Assembly: GCA_030015575.1 (NCBI GenBank)
Contig: JASDDO010000016.1
Span: 111,185,241 to 111,249,240, forward strand
Origin: Agapanthus africanus
Taxonomy: Eukaryota > Streptophyta > Magnoliopsida > Asparagales > Amaryllidaceae
Length of the DNA: 64,000 nt
Direction of reading: 5' to 3'
The notes beneath the pieces are model-generated. The model saw only the letters and a list, made by a program, of their open reading frames with translations, was not told the origin of the DNA and made no database searches. Positions 12,961 through 23,709 of this stretch are shown here, piece by piece (positions within the stretch are counted from its first letter, which is position 1; every line of letters begins with the position of its first letter). A program made the translations under genes and the position numbers.

Positions 12961-14880
12961 GAGTTTTCGATAATGAGACTAAAATGCGGGGTTTATAATT
13001 GGTTAGGCATGCGATGTCTAAGGAGGTTGCGGATTCCAACTGTTGTAGTTTTACACTTTCTTTTCTGTGACCGTAAGCGTAGTATGTGGTGTATTGCCGG
13101 CTTCGTTGCTATACATCAACGACAATCGGGATACGCATACTTGCTTACATTGATGATATGAGATATTATGTGTTGCTGTGATATGTTATATTGGATCGTC
13201 GCGTTTTGAATAGCCGGGGGTTTTATGTGAGATGAGAGTTTTTCTTTTTCATTCATGTAAAATTCAATTATATGTAATATTCTTTTATTGGGGCACTTCC
13301 GGGATGAGGTCGATGTCACCATTTGTATATTATTTACTTTTCCGCATTAGGTAGATCCAAGGCGGGGAGACCATCTCGAGGAGTCGAGACCGGGTCTCCT
13401 AACCCTAGAATTGGCAGTGTTACTTGCCGCTCTCGTAGGGGTCTAGGGATGTGGGTTTGGCTATTCATCGCGACCGTGGAATCCGTGTTTTATATAGGCT
13501 CGTATTGAAAACATGGACTTCCTAGTATATCCAATATTTCATATATGTTTCTTCTGCTGCGATATCTGTGATGTGATCATTTGATATGTTGTGATAGATA
13601 CTGTATATAGTATATATGATATATTATATAGATGTTACTTATGTTTTACACCCGCGCTAGCCCTGCCCCGCTCTGCCGTTAGTTACCTAACCTAACGGTG
13701 CACGAGGGGACATCGAGGCGAATGCGGATGGCATAAGTGTACGTCGTATTTATCTGTGATGTTTAGGTGAATTAAATGATGGGACTTCATTAATATGATT
13801 AATGAAAGAAAAGAAACCTAAAATATGTTGTGGAATCGAATTTTCAAAAAACAGGTAGCTACAGTTCTTACTTTGCATCGCGGTGTTCCTTGTAGAACAT
13901 CCTGCACCTTATTCGATAAGGAAAGGGCCGAGATCCCTTCACCGGGAGTGACCCCTTTAGCAATAACTGGCAGATGCTACACCCCTCGGTTTGTCTTTTG
14001 ATTGCTTTTGGAGTTTTTGCTATGCATAGTGATATATATGATATATCCTGCACCTTATTCGATGAGGAAAGGGCCGACGATCCCTTCACCGGGAGTGTCC
14101 TCTTTAGCAAAACTAGAAAAGCCTCAAAAACACTCCATTTAAAATCATTTGATTCTACAATGATATCAAGTTCATTACGCAATAGGTTTTTAGAAAAACC
14201 TGTCATAGCCCTCCGTTATTTCAGATAAGTTGTATATAGTATTCATGCTACATTTGTTGGCTTTCGTCAAGGTGTAGTGTGCGGTAGCTATATGCTGCTT
14301 ATCTGCTGCATACGATGCGATTGGATTAGGGTAGTCGTACGGCTTTGTTGGCTTTCGTCAAGGGTCGTGCGGGTGGGTTTAATTCAGTCAAGAAATATAC
14401 GGGTTGAACTTGACTAGCGGGCTATGGTTTGTTGGCTTTCGTCAAGGTCATAGCACGTTAGGGGCAAAATTATCGGGAATTTCAAGTGTTGAAATTTGCA
14501 ATGAGATTGCATACCTTCTATGAGATAGTTGGATCCCGATACCCACTGCGAGTAATTGTTACTCCTGGGAGAGTTTTACACATTACAATTAGCCGATCAA
14601 GTAGGTGTCTAGAAAGGTGTCAACGGGGTTACGCCTCTAGGAAAATGAGGTTTACCGTAATTAGGTCCGTGCGAAAGCACGGGGAACCTCCCTCAAAGTA
14701 CCGACACTGGCCTGGCTGAAAGATTGGCGAACTTGTAGCGTGTAATTAATCCCGGCTAGTCTTTCCTTTTAGGGTTTGAAGGAAGATTTGATTAAAACAG
14801 TGGGAGACATCCTAATTAGATATATTAGATAACCAATCCAATCTTGCAAGAGCATACGCTGAGTGTTTTCTTCTCTCTCT
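12961..14880 (+). other. Leader of element D, with three hairpin repeats
   Basis: Non-coding, collinear with the leader of B. It contains the CCGTTAG...CTAACGG hairpin (13677-13699) and two copies of the GATCCCTTCACCGGGAGTG module (about 13870-13966 and 14017-14113). Three copies of TTGTTGGCTTTCGTCAAGG lie at 14254-14272, 14345-14363 and 14429-14447, and a CCGTGC-GAAA-GCACGG hairpin at 14667-14682. It ends in a CT-rich tract and CCAGGTAGCGACC. Confidence 0.75.
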
Positions 14881-17740
14881 CTCCAGGTAGCGACCATATC
14901 ACGCCTTAATCAAGATAATAATACGGATATATTGAAAGAACCCGCTTGTTATACAGAGCCGGGGAACGTTGGTCCCGCTCCAACTTATAATTATTATAAG
15001 ACAGAGCAGGAAATTGGGGAATACCAGATTTCCCGTGCTGCCCAAACGAAGAAAGTGCATGCTGATGCATCTTCTTCGGGTGTGTTCATTATAGAGAACT
15101 GTTTCTCAGTATCCTTTACGTCATGGGTATGAGATACCAGATCAGGATCCCGCATATGTAATTTATTACATGGGCTACAGAAAGGTAGAGAACTGAGAAC
15201 GGGTGATAAGTTTCATGAGACAGAAAACGGTGCAAGCGTTGCAGCCAAGTCTGTTGGTCACTATCACCCTGTATTACCAGAATACATTGATTCTGAACGA
15301 ATGCTGTTAGATACCGAACCTGATATACAACATCATATCAGTTTCTTTATTAGTAAAGAAAAGATATAATTTTGTATTGTTGGATAATGTTTCACGCAGA
15401 TTGAAAACGATGAAAGAAAGAACATTTCCTATATCAAAAGTTGATCGGTTCAGGCACGTTATCTAAAAGCATTGACGTTCTAAATCAAACTACAGTTCTT
15501 AGTATAAAGAACACACACAAGAGGAAGAATTCAGAAATGAACAAATCCTTCTTGAGCTATTGTAGACTAGGTCATATCAATACGACCCGACTAGCTGAAG
15601 TTACATAAAGATGCATATTTAAATTAGTTTAAATTTACATCTTGTGAAACTTGCCGGTCATGTCACAGAGATAAGATGACCATAGCTCCGTTTATTGGAA
15701 ACAAAGAAAGAGTTACTGAACTCTTGGGATGATACATACTGATGTATGAAAGTCCCCTGTCTACACATGCCAAGACCGGTTCTTTGTACTTCATTACATT
15801 ATCTAATAATCTCTCAAGATTTAGACATATGTTCCTGTTGAAACACAAGTCCGAACCTTTTGAGATATTCACAGAATATAAGTTAAGAAGTAGAGAACCA
15901 AAATACGGGTAAAAGTATTATGTACTTTGATGTGATCAAGGAGGAGAATACTTGAGCACGGAATTCCTGGACTATTCTAAAGGAGAATGAGATTCTCTCT
16001 CAGCATTACTCCTCCGTATACACCACAGCACGTCGGTGTATCGGGGCGGAGCAATCACACCCTATTAGATATGGTGAGCTCTATGATGAGTACTATTGAG
16101 TTTCCTATTTCCTTTTAGGAGTCATGCACTTGAGAAGCTGCATACCTATTGAATAGGGTTCAAATCAAATCAGTTGCCTACCACTTCATATGTGATATGG
16201 AATGGGAAGAGCCCATATCTTAAGTATGTTAAGATTTGGGGTTGTCCGGCCTATGTCTAAAAGCAAAAACCGGACAAGCTCGAGGCAAGGTCTGTTATGT
16301 AGAACTGGAAAGGTTCCAGCTATACAAACTACAGCAGATGATTTGGTAGAACCAAAGGATTTATTAGTAACCAACGAATCTCAGCCTCTCCGCCGATCTA
16401 GTAGGGTTCCTCACCCACCTGAGAGATACTTCGGTTTCTCTATGACAGTGGGAGCGAGAATTGCATCATGAGATGATGACCCAACTAGTTTCGAGCTGGC
16501 CATCAGGAGTGGGACTCTGTAAGAATGGCTGGATGCTTATCGATCTGAGATGGAATCCTTATACAACAACAAAGTATGGACTTTGGTTGCTATATCTGAA
16601 GGGTTAAATTCCCATCAGGAGCAAGTATATCTTGAGAAGATTACTTGGTGTACATGGAAAAGTTGAGACTTTCAAAGCTAAACTTGTTAAAGGTTTGCAT
16701 CATTGACCAGGTATGGATTATGATAAAACCTTTTCTAAGTAGCTATGCTTAAGTCCATCCAGATCCTACTTGCCACGGCTACATACCATGACTACGATAT
16801 CTGGCGATTGGGTGCCATGACTGCTTTTCTAAATGATGTTTTAGAAAAGAGCGTCTATAAGTACACAGCCAGAGGGCGTCGTAGACAGTGGGAGCAGCGG
16901 AAACATGTGCAAGATGTTTTATGTGATAAAGCAGGCATCGCGGAGTTGGAACGTCTGTTTTGATGTGTTAGTCAAAGAGTCTGACATCATCAAAATGGTA
17001 GATGAACCTTGTATATACAAAAAGGTAGTAGAGAGTATGGTGGTGATCCTCGTAGAGTACGTAGATAACATACTCTTGATAGGGAAGGAGTTTCCTATGC
17101 TACGCTCGGTCAATCTCCGCTTATCACAAAGATTCTCCATATAGGATCTATGTGATACCTCCTAAATCCTAGATTTTATATCTATGAGATAGATCTAATT
17201 GGATGTTAGGATTCTCACTAGTTGTAGTGAGATTGTATCAATAGATACTGGGGAGAATCACTGGAAAGGTTCCAGGATGATAAGAACGACTGAATGTCAG
17301 TCGCAGGCATTGTCTTTACCCTCAGTGGAGGGACGGTATGTTGGAAGAGTTCCAAGCTAGATACCGTGACTTACTAGACGATTAAAGGCAAGATATATCG
17401 TTACCAAAGATGCTACCAAAGAGACAGTCTGGATATATATATATAAGTTCATGAGATGAACTTCGTTCCTACCATTGTGTGACAATGGAGTTGTGGCTTT
17501 AGCCAAGGAACCCCCGTCCTATCAGAAATCCAGATATAATTCTTAGGCAGTATCACCTGATCATGGAGATGGTTGATCTCCAGGAAGATCGAGGTTAGGA
17601 GAGTAGACACAGAGGACAACAGCGCGGATCCACTCACAAAGGCCTTTTTCCCAGTAGAGACTTTTATGGGATGGTTGAGTATGAGATACTTCAACCGCAG
17701 CTAATTGTTGGGTATGTGATACCACAACAGATGGCCCTAG
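14881..17740 (+). pseudogene. Decayed gag-less pol of element D
   Basis: Homologous along its length to element B. An open stretch (14863-15132) covers the shortened gag remnant and the start of protease up to SWV, where a stop replaces the residue before the DTGSG motif. The integrase region (15500-16150) and reverse transcriptase (16745-17145, with a YVDNI-like remnant near 17060) lie in several frames with many stops and small deletions. RNase H traces reach 17690. There is no zinc knuckle and no room for a full gag. It cannot make an active polyprotein, yet the LTR parts that can be compared are about 98 percent alike by eye. Confidence 0.75.
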
Positions 17741-17741
17741 T

Positions 17742-17754
17742 GCAAGTGGGAGAT
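17742..17754 (+). promoter_or_regulatory. Polypurine tract of element D
   Basis: GCAAGTGGGAGAT immediately before the 3' LTR; the same tract occurs before the 3' LTRs of E and C, and in near-identical form in B. Confidence 0.85.
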
Positions 17755-19855
17755 TGTTAGTTATATGTATGCCCTAGAGGCCATTACTGTACATACGATG
17801 TATACTGTAGTGGATGCTGGGACATATATAGGGAGGACTTTCTTGCTCGACATGATAGTATGCTATCTGGTTGTACTTTATCTTAACATGTACTCTGATT
17901 GACTCTATTACATGTTGATAAAGCCCTTCGGATATGTACTCGACTACTGGGACTATGATGAGATCATACTAGTGGGGCCACGGTAGTCGACGAGTACATC
18001 CTATAACTGTTTCTAGTCGAGGGTGTATCGAGACAGGGCATCGATGCACCAGAGTAGACTAGCGTATACGCATCTTGACCCATATGTTGGGCGATGGATG
18101 ATCCCATATCCATCGGTGTTTGACATCAAGGATGGTGTACGGGTGCTCAGTGGAGACTGGGTACACTGGACGGACTCGCCGAGAACTCCCAGATGGTATT
18201 ATACCTCACGTCAGATGGCAGTTCTCTGGTGACACTGGTACAGGTTAGTCTGTTGACCCGAGATCGTCATAGAGTCTTGTGTGGTTCCCACTATGCTTTT
18301 ATTTACACCTTACCACGTCCAAGTGGGCGTGCAAAACGGTGGCTTTTGGGTACAGTCCCGAATCACATGGAGGCAATGAGCGATAGGAGGGGATTCGTCT
18401 CTCCCGGTATAGGGAGTTGATGTTGCGCTGTATTCGATTGGCTATAACCAGAAATCCCTGGCCAGGGTTGCTGAGATTTACTGGTAAGTGTTATCAGTAG
18501 TTTCTCGAACTGTTATAGACCTCATATCGACACGACTTATCGAGCTACCGGGTCTGACGTTTACCACCCCTAGGCGAGATATGCGACATATCAGATGACG
18601 AGACCAGACTGTACGGGAGTGTTACTGATTGGATTCGCAGGAGAACTAGCGGGCTTGCTTGTTGATCTTCTGATCGCTCAATACCCGGGTGGCCGTTACG
18701 TTTAGCACACTGCTTGCGTCTTGTGGGTGTTTGATATGATCATCACCTACTACCGGCGTATTGACGAGTCTTTAGAGTCCTACACAGGGGTTTCCTGGCT
18801 CAAGCAAAACGGAGTAGGAGCACATATGTGATATGTGTGGGACCGAGATTAATACGATATATGATACCGTAGTTTATTCTCGCGATTCGTGACATTGATC
18901 GGTTGTATGAGATATAGCCGGCTTATCGGATCAAGTGTTGATTCGATAAGTTGTTACTTTTGATATTAGTCGGTTATAGCCGGATTATTAAATCAAGAGT
19001 TGATTTAATAATTTAATGCATAATTATATATTTGATATATTACATTGCATTAACTAGTATTAGCTCACTTATGATTTATTTTCTCACTAGTTTGTGCACA
19101 TTGTTTATATGTGATATATGCAAGTGTACATGTTTGTATCATGCTTGATGATACACACAAGATGGGTGTATGAGACTTGAACCAAGATTAGTTTTAAGAT
19201 TAGGGTTATTCTTTTATCATAACATTTAACAAAAGGGTTAAACTTAGTCAAAGTAATCAAGCTTGAAGAAGCTTGGAGAAACTTTGACAAAGTCCACTCT
19301 TTTGTCTTTTGTCTTGATATTCTTTAACCCAACCCTTAACCTAATACCTTCGTTAATTCTCTACATGAGTTAAGCATGAGGGCTTAACTCAACCATGGTG
19401 CCATTATTTATTGGATAAGTTTTCATTTGGATGGATAATTCATTCTTGCTTCTTCTTCTTCTTCTTCATCATCAAGCTCCATCCAAAAGCTTACTAGCTC
19501 CAATGGTGCTATGAGAAAAAGAGTGAGAAAATCAATTCTAAAGTGAGCCCACTTCCTACTTCTTCATCCTCTACCACTTGCCATGTAGTAGAGTGTGTTC
19601 TCTTCACAAAGTTCATGACCTAGTGAAGGAATAGCTTGAGTTAGTGTCTCCCCGACGTAGATCATCTTCGGCCTCGAAGTCATCGAAGCAAGCACGTTCG
19701 TTCTTCTCTAGAGTCCGGAGTTCACGATCGCAGCGATAGGGACATCTACACGGAGCTAATGAAGTGAAGGACCGGATCTACAAAGGTTGTAATCCCTTCT
19801 CACTTAGTGTTAAACTGTTTAACATACTTGTTTTCGCCTAAACCCTAGTTTAAAG
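17755..19855 (+). repeat. 3' LTR of element D, first part
   Basis: It starts TGTTAGTTATATG and runs 2,101 bp to the point where element E is inserted; TAAAG at 19851-19855 is E's left target duplication. The LTR resumes at 29601. No coding content is seen. Confidence 0.85.
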
Positions 19856-21737
19856 TGTTAGTGTTTATGCCCTAGAAGGCCATTACTGTATCATACTAGC
19901 TTGTATATTACTTAATGGAAGCTTGGGATATTCACATGTATATAACAGTCTTGCTAAACATGGTAGTATGCTACTTGGTTTTTCTATCTTAATATGTGAG
20001 TATACGTATTGATAGAGCTCTTAGGATCTTGCTTGGCTACCAGCGTTGTGATGGCAGTCACACTAGTGGGGGCTGGGTGGTCTACAAGCACATCCTTATT
20101 CAGGTCCCTGGTCGTTGGATTATCGAGACAGAGCATCGATACTCCGGAGTAGACTAGTGTGTACGCTTCTCATCCCAGTTGGGGAGATGGTCTGTCCCAC
20201 AGCCATCAGTACGTCGTACTGGAGATAGTATACAGGTGCTCGTTAGGTTACGGGTACACCGGACAGGACTCACAGGGAACTGTTGGTTGGTTTGATACCA
20301 GTCGTCAGTGAACAGTTCCCAGGTGACATGAGTACAGCGTAGTCCGCAGACTTGACACTGCTACTTCGCCTCGAGTGTGTCCCACTGTTCTTAGATTGCT
20401 ACCCTACCACGGCTCAAAGGAGTCGTGCAAACAGGTAGCAGTTGGGTGCAGTCCCGAGCACTTGGAGGCAGTGGCGGTTAGACAGGATTCGTCCCTCCCG
20501 GTATTGGGAGTAGATATCGTGCTGTGTCAGAGAGCCATTACGCAAAGTCCCTGGCCAGGGCAAGCGAGATTTGCTGGTAGGTTCCAGCAGTTTCTCAGGG
20601 TGTAATGGGCTTCACTCCGACACGACTTATACCGCTATTAGGGGACTGACGCTTGCCGCCCCCCTAGGCCCGATATGCGATAGTCATGGACGAACGGACC
20701 GGACTGTATGGAGATTGTCACATCAGACTCAGTAGGAGTTCGGATGGGTTTACTCATCGGCCTTCTTATCGACAACTACCTGGGGACCGTTACGTACAGC
20801 TAGTGCCGCTTGCGGTCTGTGGTTAAACCCACTGCCAGCGTAGTAGTCGAGTCTCTAGAGTCCCACACAGAGAGTTTCCTACTCCAGGCGAAACGATATA
20901 GAGGTTGCATGGTTTTGCGACAAAGGGTTCGGACGCATACGTGCGTTTACGCGCGTACGACTTTCGGACAGTTTTTACCAGTCGGCTTTGGTTTAAGCCA
21001 GTTACTGGTATCCGGTTATTGGATTTTTACAGTCTAAAGTTTTTCCGTATTTTTACGGATTGGAGGGGCGTTCTCGTAATTACTCGAGAAGCTTCTAGAA
21101 GATGTGACTAAGGAGGTTTGTTTTGGAAAGAGAGTGAGTCATAGTGGTGATTCATTCACTTCATTAATGCACATTTATTGCTTAATGACTCATGTTAATG
21201 AATCATCACAAGATATTTTGTGAAGCATGCTTATTCATTTCCTTTATTGATTTTTAGAAAATAAGAATGCTTCATAATAATATGATACACTCTCTCTCTT
21301 CTCTCATTATCATATTACACATTCTCTCTCCTCAAGCTCTCATCTTCTAACCCTAATCCTTAATCCTCATGTGTTGAGATCAAAGGATTAGTTAGACTAA
21401 ACAATCCATAACCCACACTCTTTATCATCCTATCATCTTTGATTAGCAATCAAAGTTGATTAGTTACCTCAAGTTAGAGGTTTAGCTTGGAGTTTCGCTC
21501 TCGGGTGGATCGTCTACTACCTAGAGAAGGCCGAGGAGAACCAAGGAGGACATAAAGAAGAAGGACCGGTTCATTAGGTATAATCCCTAATCACTTATGT
21601 AAAGAAACTCATAAGAATACGGTTTTTAGGGTTTAGCTTCGATTCAAGCGGTTAGTCGATGTTCGTTGTTTAAACTTGATAAGTTTTTGTAATTTCCGCC
21701 TCCCCATAAGTACTGGGGTGTACTACATCGACTTACA
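19856..21737 (+). repeat. 5' LTR of element E
   Basis: It starts TGTTAGTGTTTATGCC and ends CGACTTACA, 1,882 bp. It should contain the promoter, but I see no convincing TATA box. Short open frames inside it recur unchanged in the 3' LTR and are not taken as genes. Confidence 0.95.
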
Positions 21738-21738
21738 G

Positions 21739-21751
21739 TGGTATCAGAGCC
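21739..21751 (+). promoter_or_regulatory. Primer-binding site of element E
   Basis: TGGTATCAGAGCC, complementary to the 3' end of initiator tRNA-Met, one base after the 5' LTR. It primes minus-strand DNA synthesis. Confidence 0.95.
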
Positions 21752-21945
21752 TCGCTAAACACTAAATAACTTAATCGCAAATTTGTACGAATTTCGAACG
21801 AAAAAACGATCCCGGAAAACCCTAGTTCTGTTAAGTTTCTGTCGAAGTGAAAATGAAGTCCTAAAATTTTTCTGGTGTGTTCAGAGAGCTTGACATGAAC
21901 ACAGGAGAACACCCAAGAAAAACGAGCCCATGATTCGACTAAAGC

Positions 21946-21992
21946 GCCGCGGAAGCGCCGCGGATCCCACCGATCCGCCGCGCTTCCGCGGC
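21946..21992 (+). other. Strong GC hairpin 3' of the primer site in E
   Basis: The 21-nt arm at 21946-21966 (GCCGCGGAAGCG...GGATC) pairs with 21972-21992 with one mismatch, leaving the 5-nt loop CCACC. Hairpins of similar place but different sequence occur in A, B, B' and C. Confidence 0.8.
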
Positions 21993-23046
21993 CGAGTTGC
22001 CGAGTCATGAGCTCATTTTTCATGGGTGGGTCCCCTGTGACATTTGGGGTTTTCTGGAATATTTAATTATTGCTCAGGTTACTGTTTAACAGAGCAGATT
22101 TTGGAGCAATTTTGAAGTTGTTTATTCGATCGAAAAATACAGTATTTGCGTATTGGATTATATCTGTGATTGTTTGATGTGTTCGTAAACTTCCCCCAAC
22201 TGCTAGTATGTCGGTTGGCAGGGGGTTGCACATTTCTGAAATGGTTATATCTGTTTGTGCATATAAACTGTATTGGACTGTTGTGGTGTATAGCCGGGGT
22301 TAACAATGGTTTATTGATTTATTCATTTGTTGTAAATGTAATTTGTTGTAATATTATTTTTGCGGGGCACTTCCAGGTTGCGGTCGTAGCCACCGTTGTA
22401 TTATTTCATTTTACTGTTTTTGCTCCTAGGACTGACCCAAGGTGGGGTACACAGACTGCCGGGTGGGTAGTTTGCCGTACCCGTAGGGGTCGAGGGTGGG
22501 GTAAACGGCTATTCATCACAACTGTGTAATCTGTCTTTTCTTGCAGGCTCAAAAGAAATACAGATTGCTTGCAAATCCAATATTGTTTATCTGTGTTCTG
22601 GAATGAATATCATTGCGTCAGACGAATGTAAAATATCTATATTTATTATAGCTATTTAGACGTCACTTATGTTTTTCACCCGCGCTAGCCCAGCCCCCGC
22701 TCTGTCGTTAGTTAAGTAACCTAACGGGTGATGACGGGACCCCGTGGCGAATGCGGATGGCATAAGAGGACGTTATATTTTCGTTGTTTTCTGCAATGAT
22801 AGGTTAATGATGGGACGCATTATCTATAATGCAAAGTAAAACAAACCAAAGTTTAAATCGTTGGAACAATTTAAAAAAAACCACTCGGTTATTTTTAAAA
22901 CAGATATTTTTAAATGCGGAGATTTAACCACTCCTTTTAAAAGCTATCAGGTTCCTTCGGTTATATCAAGTTCACTACGTTCACGGTTTCGCCAAAACCA
23001 GTCGTAGCCCTCCGTCATTTCTTATGGATGGTCAGTAGTATTCAAG

Positions 23047-23256
23047 CTATGCTTGTTGGCATACGTCAAGGCATAGTGTTTGGTAGCTACTGGGGTATTC
23101 ATTTGTTGCATAGATAGATGTGTTGGTTTGGGACAGTCGCATTACCTTGTTGGCATACGTCAAGGGTATATACGGGTGGGTTCAAATTAACAAGATAATG
23201 ATGGGCAGAACTTGACATGTGACTTATGATTTGTTGGCATACGTCAAGGTCATAAG
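23047..23256 (+). other. Triple hairpin module in the E leader
   Basis: TTGTTGGCATACGTCAAGG occurs at 23053-23071, 23147-23165 and 23231-23249. In RNA, UUGGC pairs with GUCAA (one G-U pair) around the loop AUAC. Each is enclosed by its own outer stem: CTATGC/GCATAG, TACC/GGTA and CTTATGA/TCATAAG. The outer stems differ in sequence but still pair, which argues for RNA structure. The G-U pair works only on the sense strand; the antisense would have an A-C mismatch. Role unknown; packaging, dimerisation or translation control are possible. Confidence 0.75.
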
Positions 23257-23709
23257 AGCATGGGGCAAAAACTTATATCGGGAATTTCTAAAGAAACTGA
23301 AATTTGCAAAGAAATGCATACCATTTGGAGTTTGATGAATGTTGGTAGGATTCCTTCAACATTATCATACGATGATATTTGGATCCCGATCCTACTGTGA
23401 GTATATGCTACTTATCAGGATATTCGTCGCTTAACGATCAATGCTATAAACCTAGTAGGTGTCCAGAAAAGTGTCAGCGGGGTTACGCCCCCAGAGAAAA
23501 GAGGTTATTTAATTAAGGAACTTCGCGAAAGCGTTGGAAAACCTCCCTCGAAGTATCGACACCGGCCTGGCTGAACGGTTAAGCAAGTATTGTACGGTGA
23601 GAATAGTCTTGGCTAATTCTTCTTTTATGGTTTGAGGAAGGATTCGAGAAACAGTGGGAGCCATCCAGTTTAGATAAACTAAAAACCACTCTAAACTTGC
23701 AAGAGCATC

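Noticed and set aside
14560-14720. Possible hammerhead or other self-cleaving ribozyme around GCGAAAGC and GGCTGAAAG
   Set aside because: The conserved CUGANGA core and the matching stems are not present in the needed order.
14773-14777. AAACCCTAA-like stretches (leaders, LTRs) as telomeric repeats
   Set aside because: Only single copies, never tandem arrays.
18193-18420. Open frame of 75 codons also found at 12274-12501
   Set aside because: Both copies lie inside the two LTRs of element D and are alike only because the LTRs are; no recognisable domain.
20375-21111. Three short frames repeated identically at 28233-28969
   Set aside because: They lie in the two LTRs of element E; identity reflects recent insertion, not selection on protein.
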